NCBI RefSeq assembly: GCF_029601685.1
Contig: NZ_JARRIR010000011.1
Location: 156,336-220,335, forward strand
Reading direction: 5' to 3'
From: Metarhizobium sp017305935
GTDB taxonomy: Bacteria > Pseudomonadota > Alphaproteobacteria > Rhizobiales > Rhizobiaceae
DNA length: 64,000 nucleotides
Shown: positions 16,703 through 24,927 of the stretch, piece by piece
Numbering within the stretch: the stretch's first letter is position 1
How the letters are laid out: each line of letters starts with the position of its first letter
The notes under the pieces: generated by a model
The model's database searches: none
Seen by the model: the letters and a program-made list of their open reading frames with translations, nothing else
What the model was told of the DNA's origin: nothing
Position numbers and translations under genes: made by a program

Positions 16703-17551
16703 ATGATCGAGCTTGAGGATGTCTGGAAGGTTTTCGGCTCCGACGAGTGGGCGGTTCTTACCGAAGCTCGCCGGGCGGAACCGGATGCGGCCGTCCTCAA
16801 GCGCCTTCGCGGCGTCATCGGCGTCGGCGGCGCAAGCCTGTCCGTCGGCAAAGGAGAACTCGTGTGCCTGATGGGCCTTTCAGGCAGCGGCAAATCCACA
16901 CTCGTGCGTCTCATCAACCGCCTGCTCGAACCGAGCGCCGGCAAGGTGCGGATCGATGGCGGCGACATCCTGTCCCTGAGGCCCAAGGCGCTACGAGAGT
17001 TGCGCGCGCGCCGCATCGGCATGGTGTTCCAGTCCCACGCGCTGCTCGCGCACCTGTCGGTTCGCGACAATGTCGCCCTGCCGCTGGAAATCCTTGGCGC
17101 CGCCAGGACGCAGCGCGAGGACCGGGCCGACGAACTGCTTGGCCGTGTCGGACTCGAGGGGCTGGGCGACTGGCGCGTCGATGCGCTTTCGGGCGGCATG
17201 CAGCAACGTGTCGGCCTTGCCCGGGCGCTGGCCGCCGATCCAGACATCCTGCTGATGGACGAGCCCTTCAGCGCGCTCGATCCCCTGATACGCCACGATC
17301 TCCAGACCAAGTTCATGGCGCTGTCGCGCGAGCTTGGCAAGACGACGGTATTCGTCACCCACGACGTTGACGAGGCCTTTCGCATTGCCGATCGAGTCGT
17401 GCTCATGCGGGCCGGCCGCGTCGTACAGGCCGGGACGGCCGGGGAACTGGTGAACCGGCCTGCCGACGACTATGTCCGCCGCTTCGTCGCGAATGCGCGC
17501 CTGCCCGCCGCGAGAGACGATCCGCCTGCCAAAGCGAGGGCCATTGCATGA
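16703..17551 (+). CDS. ProV/OpuAA-type ABC transporter ATPase
   Basis: 282 residues. Walker A GLSGSGKSTL, signature LSGGMQQR, Walker B ILLMDEPFSALDPL and switch histidine VTHDVDEAF are intact. The N-terminal section IELEDVWKVFGSDEW and the early insertion typical of ProV are present, but the C-terminal CBS domains of ProV/OpuAA are missing, so no cis ionic-strength or nucleotide sensing domain is left. Its stop overlaps the permease start (ATGA at 17548-17551). Confidence 0.87.
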   Translation: MIELEDVWKVFGSDEWAVLTEARRAEPDAAVLKRLRGVIGVGGASLSVGKGELVCLMGLSGSGKSTLVRLINRLLEPSAGKVRIDGGDILSLRPKALRELRARRIGMVFQSHALLAHLSVRDNVALPLEILGAARTQREDRADELLGRVGLEGLGDWRVDALSGGMQQRVGLARALAADPDILLMDEPFSALDPLIRHDLQTKFMALSRELGKTTVFVTHDVDEAFRIADRVVLMRAGRVVQAGTAGELVNRPADDYVRRFVANARLPAARDDPPAKARAIA

Positions 17552-19041
17552 ACGACCGTTCCGCACGCGAGGAAGCTGTGGATCGCTTCGCCGGCGTCAG
17601 CAGCGCCTATTATCGTGAGGCGTTCCGCAAGATCGGCGCGCGCCGCGGCTATGTGCCCTCCTTCAACGTCGCCGCCGCCCTGCTCGGCCCTGTCTGGCTC
17701 GGGGGCCGCCGCCTCTGGTCGGCATTCTGGCCTTTCCTGATCGCCGATCTTCTCGCCGTCGTCCTCATCGCCTTCGCCCTTGCAGGCGGTGCGGGCAGCG
17801 AACTCGGCGCGCGCGCGGACAGGCTCGAGGCACTCGCCGCCACCCGCCATTCCGAGGCGAACGCGGCGAACGGGAGGGATGCGACGTCCGCCATCGCCAA
17901 ATCATTGACGCGCTCGGCCGCCGCTCTTGAGCAGGCCGCCAGGGATGCACGCCGCGCTGCGGAGGATGCCCGTGACGGGGCCTTCCTGATCGTCGTGCTC
18001 GGCGGCGGCCTTGTCGCCGTCGCGCGCCTCGGAACAGGCGCCCTTGCAAACCATATGGCCGAACGGCGCTTCCGGGAATGGCGGCTTGCCGGCGATCCGG
18101 ACAAGGCGGGTTTCAGTCTGCCACATGCTGCAGGCGCGGCCTTCCTGCTTTCGGTCTTCATACCCGTCATCGCCTTTCATTTCGGCAATCGGGCCCTTTT
18201 CGACACCTTCCCAAGTGAGCCGGCGTGGAACTCGGCCGCCGCGGCATGGCTCGACAATGCGATCGCTGCGATGAGCGGTGCCGTCGCGCCGGCGGCGACT
18301 GCCCTGACCCGCGCAATCAACACCATGCTGGGCCTGATGGAGGCTGTGCTGACCCAAACGCCCTGGCCTGTGGTGATGGCCGTCATCCTTGCGATCGCCT
18401 GGCAGCTCGCCGGCTTTCGCATCTTCCTCCTCACCTTCTTCGCGATCAGCTATCTCGCTCTCCTTGGCTACTGGGAAAAGAGCATGCAGACTGTCGCCCT
18501 CCTTGGCACCGCGGCGCTGATCTCGATCACGATCGGCATCCCGCTCGGCGTGTTGTGCGGCTATCGCCGGCGCGTGGCGGCGGTCGTGCGGCCCCTGCTC
18601 GACTTCATGCAGACCATGCCGGCCTTCGTCTATCTGATCCCGGTCATCGCGCTCTTCGGCATCGGGAAGCCCTCGGGGATTATCGCGACCATCATCTTCG
18701 GCATACCGCCCGTTGTGCGGCTAACAGCGCTCGGCATCACGTCAGTGCCCGCTTCCGTGCGCGAGGCCGCGGTGGCCTTCGGCGCGTCCCGTCGGTTTAT
18801 CCTCTTCAAGGTTGATCTTCCGACCGCCGCGCCTTCGATCATGGCAGGCATCAGCCAAACGATCCTCATGTGCCTGTCCATGGTTGTGATCGCCGCCCTG
18901 ATCGGCGCCAAGGGTCTTGGCGAAGATGTGCTGCATGCACTGCAATACGCGGCGCAGGGCCAAGGTCTGCTAGCCGGTCTTGCCATCCTTTTGTGTGCGA
19001 TCGTCCTCGACCGCGTCGTCCAGGGCCGACAGTCGTGTTGA
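17548..19041 (+). CDS. ProW-type permease with a long N-terminal DUF2628-like extension
   Basis: 497 residues, against about 280 for a plain ProW permease. The first about 90 residues resemble DUF2628 (YYREAFRKIGARRGY...SFNVAAALLGPVWLGGRRLW, then a helix). An Ala/Arg/Asp-rich, probably coiled segment follows, with further helices. The permease core begins at about residue 260 and carries GYWEKSMQTVALL, PLLDFMQTMPAFVYLIP and the coupling loop REAAVAFGASRRFILFKVDLP. Last gene of the sulfur-related plus-strand unit; it converges on the amine-oxidase-like gene with 196 bases between. Confidence 0.82.
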   Translation: MNDRSAREEAVDRFAGVSSAYYREAFRKIGARRGYVPSFNVAAALLGPVWLGGRRLWSAFWPFLIADLLAVVLIAFALAGGAGSELGARADRLEALAATRHSEANAANGRDATSAIAKSLTRSAAALEQAARDARRAAEDARDGAFLIVVLGGGLVAVARLGTGALANHMAERRFREWRLAGDPDKAGFSLPHAAGAAFLLSVFIPVIAFHFGNRALFDTFPSEPAWNSAAAAWLDNAIAAMSGAVAPAATALTRAINTMLGLMEAVLTQTPWPVVMAVILAIAWQLAGFRIFLLTFFAISYLALLGYWEKSMQTVALLGTAALISITIGIPLGVLCGYRRRVAAVVRPLLDFMQTMPAFVYLIPVIALFGIGKPSGIIATIIFGIPPVVRLTALGITSVPASVREAAVAFGASRRFILFKVDLPTAAPSIMAGISQTILMCLSMVVIAALIGAKGLGEDVLHALQYAAQGQGLLAGLAILLCAIVLDRVVQGRQSC

Positions 19042-19237
19042 ACGCGACAGCGGAAGTGGAGCCCATTCAAATGACGTATTCGGGAGGCGCTTCCTCCACG
19101 CACGACGAGAACGGAAACAGCCACCCAAGCGGACTGTGCTGCGAGGACGCGCGAGAAAATTCGTCCAATGAGGCGGTATGACAAGACGGCGGGCATGGAG
19201 AGTTGAGACGTACGAAAGCCCCTGAAGGCGCAGGCAT

Positions 19238-20569
19238 TCAAGCGCTCTGCAAGGTTCGGAATATTCGATCGGATTCTCCCTGGATAGACCATGGCCGCAA
19301 AGTGCCGCCCAGGCTTTCGCCGACAGCCAGGCCCGCCTGGATGGCATCTTCGTGGAAGCCGGAGCCGAAATAGGACCCGCAGAACCAGGTATTGGCTTTC
19401 CCTTGCAGCGACCATAGCTGCCTCTGCGCAGAAAGCGTCGCGGCATTGAACAGAGGATGATGATAAACGCCGCGCCAGATCACCTTGTCTTGGGCAGGAG
19501 CGTATAACGGACTAAGCGTGACGAAGCAGGGACGAGGATCGGAAATCCCCTGCAATCGGTTCATCCAGTAGGTTACGCATGGCTTGCGCGACGCCGCGCC
19601 GTCACGTCTGGATTGCGCCAGGTAATTCCAGCTTGCCCAGACACGCCTGCGGCTTGGCATCAAGGTTTCATCCCGGTGCAGGACCGTCTCGTTGTCGCCA
19701 TAGGCGAACGCGCTCAGCAGCTCAGCTTCGCGTGGGGAGCGGTCGGCGAGCATCGCCAGCGCCTGGTCTGCATGGGCGCCGATCACCACATGATCGAACC
19801 ACTCGGCTTCCGCACCGCCGGCGGAAATCTCCACCGCGCCGTTGGCGCGGCGGATTGTCCTCACCGGCGCATTGGTCCGAATCCTGTCGCGGAATGGCGC
19901 CGTCAGCCGCTCGACATAAGCACGACTGCCGCCATCGACCGTCCGCCAGACGGGCCGACGCACGAATTTCAGCAAGCCGTGATTCTCGCAAAAACGCACG
20001 AAGGAAAGTGCCGGGTAGTTGCCGATCTCAAGCGCCGGCGTCGACCAGATCGCCGCCGCCATCGGATAGAGGTGGTCTTCTCGAAATGCCCGCCCGAAGC
20101 CGGCGCTGTCGAGATAATCGTTGAGACTTGCGGAGGGATCGAGATTGCGCACGCCGCTGGGTGCCTGGCGATAGAAGCGCACGAGGTCGCGCAGCATCGA
20201 CCAGAAGCGCGGGCTGGCCAGGTTGCTGCGCTGGGCGAAAAGACCGGCAAGGTTCGTGCCGGCATATTCCAGTTGCCCGCCGTCCATCGACACGGCAAAG
20301 GACATCTCCGACGCCTTGGTCGGTACATCGAGATGTGCAAACAGGGCCGTGAGGTTGGGATAGGTCACTTCGTTGTAAACGATGAAACCGGTATCGACCG
20401 GGGCATCGCCTGCGTCCACCGTATGCGAATGGCCGCCGATGCGGTCTTCCGCCTCGAAAACCGTCACCTCGTGGCGCTGCGACAGCAACCAAGCTGCCGA
20501 AAGACCGGCGATGCCCGTGCCGACAACCGCAATCTTGAGTGGCCGATCCGATTGAGGAAAATGGCGCAT
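19238..20569 (-). CDS. FAD-dependent amine oxidase-like protein of the RpoE/ChrR regulon
   Basis: 443 residues. Rossmann FAD motif KIAVVGTGIAGLSAAWLL...VTVFEAEDRIGGHSHTVD in the first 50 residues, and a C-terminal FAD motif region (CGSYFGSGFHEDAIQAGLAVGESL). The family is annotated as NAD/FAD-dependent oxidoreductase or amine oxidase and accompanies cyclopropane-synthase-like genes; related proteins take part in furan fatty acid formation in alphaproteobacteria (UfaD-like, from memory). Its upstream promoter TGATCC-N18-TAAAG faces away from rpoE, so the two are divergently transcribed and probably co-controlled. Likely acts on unsaturated membrane lipids during singlet-oxygen stress. Confidence 0.78.
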   Translation of the reverse strand: MRHFPQSDRPLKIAVVGTGIAGLSAAWLLSQRHEVTVFEAEDRIGGHSHTVDAGDAPVDTGFIVYNEVTYPNLTALFAHLDVPTKASEMSFAVSMDGGQLEYAGTNLAGLFAQRSNLASPRFWSMLRDLVRFYRQAPSGVRNLDPSASLNDYLDSAGFGRAFREDHLYPMAAAIWSTPALEIGNYPALSFVRFCENHGLLKFVRRPVWRTVDGGSRAYVERLTAPFRDRIRTNAPVRTIRRANGAVEISAGGAEAEWFDHVVIGAHADQALAMLADRSPREAELLSAFAYGDNETVLHRDETLMPSRRRVWASWNYLAQSRRDGAASRKPCVTYWMNRLQGISDPRPCFVTLSPLYAPAQDKVIWRGVYHHPLFNAATLSAQRQLWSLQGKANTWFCGSYFGSGFHEDAIQAGLAVGESLGGTLRPWSIQGESDRIFRTLQSA

Positions 20570-20613
20570 GACAATCCTTCGCGGCTTTCGAACGCATGAA
20601 AACGAACTGAACC

Positions 20614-20642
20614 CTTTACGCGCGAAGGGATCTGGCGGATCA
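20614..20642 (-). promoter_or_regulatory. RpoE (ECF11)-type promoter for the amine-oxidase-like gene
   Basis: Minus strand TGATCC at 20642-20637, an 18-base spacer, and TAAAG at 20618-20614. The same -35 element and spacing occur at two other places in this regulon. The start codon at 20569 lies about 38 bases after the expected transcription start. Confidence 0.7.
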
Positions 20643-20668
20643 CTGCGAAGGAACGATTTCGTACACTG

Positions 20669-20697
20669 TGATCCGCTTTCGAAAGCGCCGCGTAGAA
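20669..20697 (+). promoter_or_regulatory. RpoE (ECF11)-type autoregulatory promoter of rpoE-chrR
   Basis: TGATCC at 20669-20674, 18-base spacer, TAGAA at 20693-20697. It is back to back with the 20642-20614 promoter, the -35 boxes being only 26 bases apart. The transcription start would fall near 20704, which argues that translation of rpoE begins further down at 20785. Confidence 0.68.
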
Positions 20698-20784
20698 GGA
20701 TGCATGAATGAAGTTTCGAGCCCCGTTGAGAGCGACAGGAAACCCGGCGTCAGGGCGGGCCGGCGGCTTGCCGTGGTGAGTTCG

Positions 20785-21342
20785 ATGGATACAGGACAGG
20801 CGCCTTCGCCCGACGCGCTGGTCGAGATGATGGCGCTGGTCGCGCAACGCCGGGACCGGCAGGCCTTCGCCCTGCTCTTCCGGTATTTCGGGCCTAGGCT
20901 GAAGACATTTTTCCTGCGCTGGACGCAGTCGGCGGCCGCGGCGGAGGATCTGGTGCAGGAAACGATGCTGACCGTCTGGCGCAAGGCGTCCTACTTCGAT
21001 GCCGGGCGCGCCGGCGTCGCGACCTGGATCTTCACGATCGCGCGCAACATCCGCATCGACCACCTGCGGCGACAGCGCGATCCCTTGTCACTTCAACCGG
21101 AACCGGACATCGCCCCGGAGACGGTCGAGGACGGCGTGCTCGGCGCGGAACGGGACGCACGTGTGCGCAGCGCGCTGACGGCGCTCTCGCCCGAGCAGCA
21201 GACGATCATCCGTCTCTCCTATTTCAGCGAGAAATCGCAGACCGAAATCGCCGATGAGCTGGGAATCCCGCTCGGCACCGTAAAATCTAGAACACGCCTG
21301 GCCATGAACCGCCTGCGCGCGCTGCTGGAAGAAAGATCATGA
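20785..21342 (+). CDS. rpoE: ECF sigma factor RpoE (ECF11 group)
   Basis: 185 residues from ATG 20785. Region 2 (ALLFRYFGPRLKTFFLRW, EDLVQETMLTVWRKA, ATWIFTIARNIRIDHLRR) and region 4 (LSPEQQTIIRLSYF, SQTEIADELGIPLGTVKSRTRLAMNRLRALL) are complete. An upstream in-frame ATG at 20704 has AAGGA close before it but coincides with the expected transcription start, and the family normally has a short N-terminus, so 20785 is preferred. The stop overlaps chrR (ATGA, 21339). It should direct transcription of its own operon and neighbours in response to singlet oxygen, as the Rhodobacter sphaeroides homologue does. Confidence 0.9.
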   Translation: MDTGQAPSPDALVEMMALVAQRRDRQAFALLFRYFGPRLKTFFLRWTQSAAAAEDLVQETMLTVWRKASYFDAGRAGVATWIFTIARNIRIDHLRRQRDPLSLQPEPDIAPETVEDGVLGAERDARVRSALTALSPEQQTIIRLSYFSEKSQTEIADELGIPLGTVKSRTRLAMNRLRALLEERS

Positions 21343-21992
21343 CCATTTCACATCACGCAACCGACGAGACATTGATGCGCTACGCCGCCGGCGCTCTTGC
21401 CGCCGCGCCCGCCGTTGTCGTGACGGCGCATCTGGCGGGCTGCCCCGTCTGTCGCGCCCGCGTCGGCGAGTACGAGGCGCTCGGCGGGGCGCTGCTGGAG
21501 GGGACGGAGCCGACGCAGATGTCGGCGACCGCCCTCAACGACACGCTCGCCATGCTCGACGACGAGGACGCCGCCGCGCCCTTCGCGCCGCCGCCGCTGG
21601 CGCCCGTGGAAATCGAGGGCGTTCGCCTGCCGGACGCTCTCAGGGGCTGCGATATCGGACGCTGGCGCTGGATCGGACCTGGCATGAAGATGAGCCGGGT
21701 GGGCGTGCCCGAAGATCCGGAGGCCAATCTCATCCTGTTGAAGGTCGGCCCCGGCCGCGCCCTGCCCGACCACGGGCATGTCGGCACCGAGTTCACCTAT
21801 ATCATATCGGGATCGTTCTCCGACCGTTTCGGCACCTTCCGCCCCGGCGATCTGGCCGAGATGGACGACGACGTGGAGCATCAGCCGGTCGTCGACAAGG
21901 ACGGCGAATGCATCTGCCTGGCCGCCCTGGAAGGAAGGATGCGCTTCAAGAACGTCATCGGCCGCATGCTGCAGCCGATCTTCGGGATTTGA
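21339..21992 (+). CDS. chrR: Zinc-binding anti-sigma factor ChrR with cupin domain
   Basis: 217 residues. The N-terminal zinc anti-sigma domain keeps all four ligands seen in Rhodobacter ChrR: His6, His31, Cys35 and Cys38 (HLAGCPVC). The C-terminal cupin domain keeps a second metal set, His145, His147, Glu151 and His181 (LPDHGHVGTEFTYIISG ... VEHQP), needed in Rhodobacter for release of RpoE by singlet oxygen. The gene overlaps rpoE, the usual arrangement for a cytoplasmic sigma/anti-sigma pair. DUF1295 gene follows after three bases. Confidence 0.93.
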   Translation: MTISHHATDETLMRYAAGALAAAPAVVVTAHLAGCPVCRARVGEYEALGGALLEGTEPTQMSATALNDTLAMLDDEDAAAPFAPPPLAPVEIEGVRLPDALRGCDIGRWRWIGPGMKMSRVGVPEDPEANLILLKVGPGRALPDHGHVGTEFTYIISGSFSDRFGTFRPGDLAEMDDDVEHQPVVDKDGECICLAALEGRMRFKNVIGRMLQPIFGI

Positions 21993-21995
21993 GCC

Positions 21996-22811
21996 ATGAC
22001 CGCTGCGGCGCTCCTTCTCATCCTGGCCGCCGCCATATCGCTCGCCATGACCACCGTCTGGTACGCGGTGGTGAAGGGGGCGACGTCCGGCTGGGTGGAT
22101 ACCGTCTGGTCCTTCCTCGTGGGAGCAGCCGGGGTCGCCGCGGCGCTTGCCCCGATCACTGGCTGGGAGGGCGATTGGCAGCGGCGGCTTCTGGTCGCGG
22201 CCATCGCGGCGGCCTGGTCCTGCCGTCTCGGCCTGCATATCCTGTCGCGCACGCTCAAGGGCGGCGAGGATCCCCGCTACGAGAAGCTGCAGGCGGACTG
22301 GGGTGAAAACCGGCGGTCACGCCTGTTTCTCTTCCTGCAGATCCAGGCGGGTGCGGCGCTTCTGCTGACCGCGACCATCTTCATCGCGGCGCGCAATCCG
22401 GCTCCCGGACTGCAATGGAGCGATATCGCCGGCGTCGCCATCCTCATCGTCGCCGTCACCGGCGAAGGCGTCGCCGATATGCAGCTGGCGCGGTTTCGCG
22501 CCGACAGTGCGAACGAAGGCAAGGTTTGCGACATCGGGCTCTGGAGCCTGTCGCGTCACCCCAACTATTTCTTCCAATGGCTCGGCTGGACCGGATACGC
22601 CGTCATCGCCATCGGACCCGCAGGTGATTGGGTCTGGGGCTGGCTGGCGCTTGCCGGCCCCGCCTTCATGTACTGGCTGCTGGTCCATATCTCGGGAATT
22701 CCGCCGTTGGAAGCGCATATGACGCGCTCGCGCGGCAAGGCCTATGCCGACTATGCCGGACGCGTCAACGCCTTCTGGCCCGGCCCACAGAAGAAGGAGC
22801 ATACGACATGA
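21996..22811 (+). CDS. DUF1295 membrane protein (steroid 5-alpha-reductase-like)
   Basis: 271 residues, about seven hydrophobic segments. The C-terminal half carries the signature of the DUF1295/isoprenylcysteine-methyltransferase-like superfamily: GLWSLSRHPNYFFQWLGW near residue 185 and KAYADYAGRVNAFWPGP at the end. Such genes commonly stand beside cyclopropane-synthase-like genes; a role in modification or reduction of lipid chains is inferred only. Stop overlaps the next start (ATGA). Confidence 0.82.
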   Translation: MTAAALLLILAAAISLAMTTVWYAVVKGATSGWVDTVWSFLVGAAGVAAALAPITGWEGDWQRRLLVAAIAAAWSCRLGLHILSRTLKGGEDPRYEKLQADWGENRRSRLFLFLQIQAGAALLLTATIFIAARNPAPGLQWSDIAGVAILIVAVTGEGVADMQLARFRADSANEGKVCDIGLWSLSRHPNYFFQWLGWTGYAVIAIGPAGDWVWGWLALAGPAFMYWLLVHISGIPPLEAHMTRSRGKAYADYAGRVNAFWPGPQKKEHTT

Positions 22812-23845
22812 ACCTTGCCGTTGCCGCAATCACCGCCGCCGAGCGCCTGCCGCTACCCGATCCCGCCCTGCGCTACGGCATCGGCCGCCTCGTCGGCCGC
22901 ACCCGGCGCCTGCTGGCAGAAGGCAAGGGCCCGACGGATCGGGATTTCGCACGCTCCATGAGCCGGTTCCCGATCGCCGTTCACACCGACGCAGCCAATG
23001 CCCAGCACTACGAACTGCCGGCGGCATTCTTCTCGCTGGTTCTTGGGCCCCGCCGCAAATATTCATCCTGCCTCTATGCCTCTCCCGTCACGACGCTGGC
23101 GGAGGCGGAAATCGCGGCGCTTGAGGAAACCTGCGCCCATGCGGACCTCGCCGACGGGCAGGATATCCTCGAGCTCGGCTGCGGCTGGGGCTCTCTCTCG
23201 CTTTTCATGGCGGAGCGCTTTCCTTCCGCCCGCATCGTCTCGGTGTCGAATTCGGCGTCGCAGCGGGCCTATATCGAGGCGGAAGCCAGGCGTCGCGGCC
23301 TTGCCAATCTGACCGTGATCACCGCCGACATGAACACCTTCTCGCCGGTCGGCACATACGACCGCATCGTGTCGGTGGAAATGTTCGAGCACATGTCCAA
23401 CTGGCATTCCCTGCTTCAGCGTGCGCGCCGCTGGATCCGCGACGACGGCAGGCTTTTCCTGCACGTCTTTTCTCATCGCAAGACAGCCTATCGCTTCGAT
23501 CACGCCGACAAGGCAGACTGGATTGCTCAGTATTTCTTTACCGGCGGGGTCATGCCCAGCCATGGACTGGTTCGCGAATTCCACGACAGTTTCATCGTCG
23601 AGCGGGACTGGCGCTGGAACGGCAGACATTATGAGCGCACCGCGCAGGACTGGCTCGATAACTTCGACCGAAACCGCGACGCCGTCCGCGCCATCTTCGA
23701 AGCGACCTACGGCAAGGACGCACCCGTTTGGATGCGGCGCTGGCGGATGTTTTTCCTCGCCACGGCCGGGCTGTTCGGCCATGCCGATGGTGACGAATGG
23801 GGCGTGAGCCATTACCGTCTCAGCCCTGCCGGCCCACGTCGGTGA
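22808..23845 (+). CDS. Cyclopropane-fatty-acid-synthase-like SAM methyltransferase
   Basis: 345 residues. SAM-binding motif DILELGCGWGSLSLFMAERFP near residue 120, then AQHYELPAAFF...YSSCLY before it and VSVEMFEHM after it, all characteristic of the CFA synthase/methyltransferase family that adds a C1 unit to unsaturated phospholipid chains. It is shorter than E. coli Cfa (382) and lacks its N-terminal part. In Rhodobacter, RpoE-controlled relatives methylate vaccenoyl chains (UfaM/CfaA type). Overlapped at both ends by neighbours, so translation is coupled through the operon. Confidence 0.85.
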   Translation: MNLAVAAITAAERLPLPDPALRYGIGRLVGRTRRLLAEGKGPTDRDFARSMSRFPIAVHTDAANAQHYELPAAFFSLVLGPRRKYSSCLYASPVTTLAEAEIAALEETCAHADLADGQDILELGCGWGSLSLFMAERFPSARIVSVSNSASQRAYIEAEARRRGLANLTVITADMNTFSPVGTYDRIVSVEMFEHMSNWHSLLQRARRWIRDDGRLFLHVFSHRKTAYRFDHADKADWIAQYFFTGGVMPSHGLVREFHDSFIVERDWRWNGRHYERTAQDWLDNFDRNRDAVRAIFEATYGKDAPVWMRRWRMFFLATAGLFGHADGDEWGVSHYRLSPAGPRR

Positions 23846-24441
23846 TCTCCGTCCTCAAACGCCTGACTGCGATGGCGCGGGCCTATGCGCACCACCCCGA
23901 TCCGCGCGTCGCCGCGGCAAACGTGATTTCTTTGCTGGTCGCGTCGAACCAGCCCTTTTACCCGCTCTATCTCTTCTGGCTGGTGAGCGCCGACATCACC
24001 GCCGCCTGGTTCACGTTTCTATCGACACCGTTCTTTCTCGCCGTGCCGGTGGTGGCGCGCTGGAACAGTGTTGCGGGGCGGGCGCTGCTGCCACTGGCGG
24101 GAGTCGGCAATACCGTGCTTTCGGCATGGCTGTTCGGCACAGATTCGGCGGTCGAAATCTTCCTTGTTCCGTGCGGTGTCATCGCGCTGTTGCTGTTTCG
24201 TCCGCAAGAGCGCGTAATCGCCCTGGCGCTTGGCGGGCTCGCCTTCGGTGCCTTCCTTTTGTTGCACGATGCTTACGGTCAGCCGCTTGTGATCTACAGC
24301 GCGAAGGAATATGCCGCGCTGGCGCGGCTCAACCTCGTAAGCGCCAGCATGCTTACGGCATTCGTCGCTATCCTCTTCTCGGGTCTTCTCGCGCAGGCCG
24401 AACGGTCAGCCGACGCGGCTCGCCACGAGAAAGCCCGCTGA
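23842..24441 (+). CDS. Hypothetical membrane protein of the RpoE operon
   Basis: 199 residues starting with GTG at 23842, overlapping the previous stop (GTGA). About six hydrophobic helices (LISLLVASNQPFYPLYLFWL, LSTPFFLAVPVVA, LPLAGVGNTVLSAWLFG, GVIALLLF and others). I do not recognise a named family. Position behind the CFA-like gene and shared control by RpoE suggest a membrane or lipid stress function. Its last 36 bases overlap the 3' end of the convergent DUF2177 gene. Confidence 0.7.
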   Translation: MISVLKRLTAMARAYAHHPDPRVAAANVISLLVASNQPFYPLYLFWLVSADITAAWFTFLSTPFFLAVPVVARWNSVAGRALLPLAGVGNTVLSAWLFGTDSAVEIFLVPCGVIALLLFRPQERVIALALGGLAFGAFLLLHDAYGQPLVIYSAKEYAALARLNLVSASMLTAFVAILFSGLLAQAERSADAARHEKAR

Positions 24442-24807
24442 TGCGCCGATCGCGGTCACGAAAGCGCCCCAGGGAATATCGGCAAGCGTAATGGAAAGCG
24501 GCCAGTCCCTGAGCGTCGCCTGATTGGTGAGGTCATAGGTCGCGTAAGCGACAAGACCGAGAACCGCACCATTCAACGCCGCCTTGCCCAGGCCGCCTCC
24601 CTCGACCGCAGGCATGACCGCGAAAAACACGATGCCGGCGACATAGATCAGGTAGAAGACAACGGCCGGCGCCAGATGGAACTGCGGCGCCAGCTTGTCG
24701 CCCAGGAGCGGCCGGTAAAGCATATCCGCCATCGTCGAAAGCCAGATGGCATCGACGATCAGAAAGGCGATGCCGGTCGCCAGATAGGCGATAAAGATGG
24801 TTTTCAT
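24406..24807 (-). CDS. DUF2177 membrane protein
   Basis: 133 residues, four hydrophobic helices. Family signature: FLIVDAIWLSTMADMLYRPLLGD near the start and YATYDLTNQATLRDWPLSITLADIPWG in the second half. Function unknown; DUF2177 genes are often found in RpoE/ChrR regulons. ATG 24807 is chosen because the RpoE-type -10 box sits at 24842-24838. The 3' end overlaps the convergent membrane protein gene. Confidence 0.82.
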   Translation of the reverse strand: MKTIFIAYLATGIAFLIVDAIWLSTMADMLYRPLLGDKLAPQFHLAPAVVFYLIYVAGIVFFAVMPAVEGGGLGKAALNGAVLGLVAYATYDLTNQATLRDWPLSITLADIPWGAFVTAIGASAGFLVASRVG

Positions 24808-24837
24808 ACCGATGTCTCCCAGGACGTTTCTCGACAT

Positions 24838-24866
24838 TTCTACGCCTTCGTCGTCTTGACGGATCA
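24838..24866 (-). promoter_or_regulatory. RpoE (ECF11)-type promoter for the DUF2177 gene
   Basis: Minus strand TGATCC at 24866-24861, 18-base spacer, TAGAA at 24842-24838, identical in elements and spacing to the rpoE promoter. Expected transcription start about 25 bases before the ATG at 24807. Confidence 0.7.
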
Positions 24867-24873
24867 CCTCGGG

Positions 24874-24902
24874 TGAACCGATCCGCCCATGCATGCGTAT
24901 TT
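24874..24902 (+). promoter_or_regulatory. Weaker RpoE-type promoter for DUF2147-DUF1365
   Basis: TGAACC at 24874-24879 (one change from TGATCC), 18-base spacer, TATTT at 24898-24902. It faces away from the DUF2177 promoter, repeating the divergent arrangement of the rpoE locus. The -10 match is modest. Confidence 0.45.
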
Positions 24903-24927
24903 TACGAAAAGCAACGAGGATGGACCG

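Noticed and set aside
19042..19237. Possible gene or insertion relic between convergent genes
   Set aside because: Several short frames exist but none shows a family motif or ribosome site.
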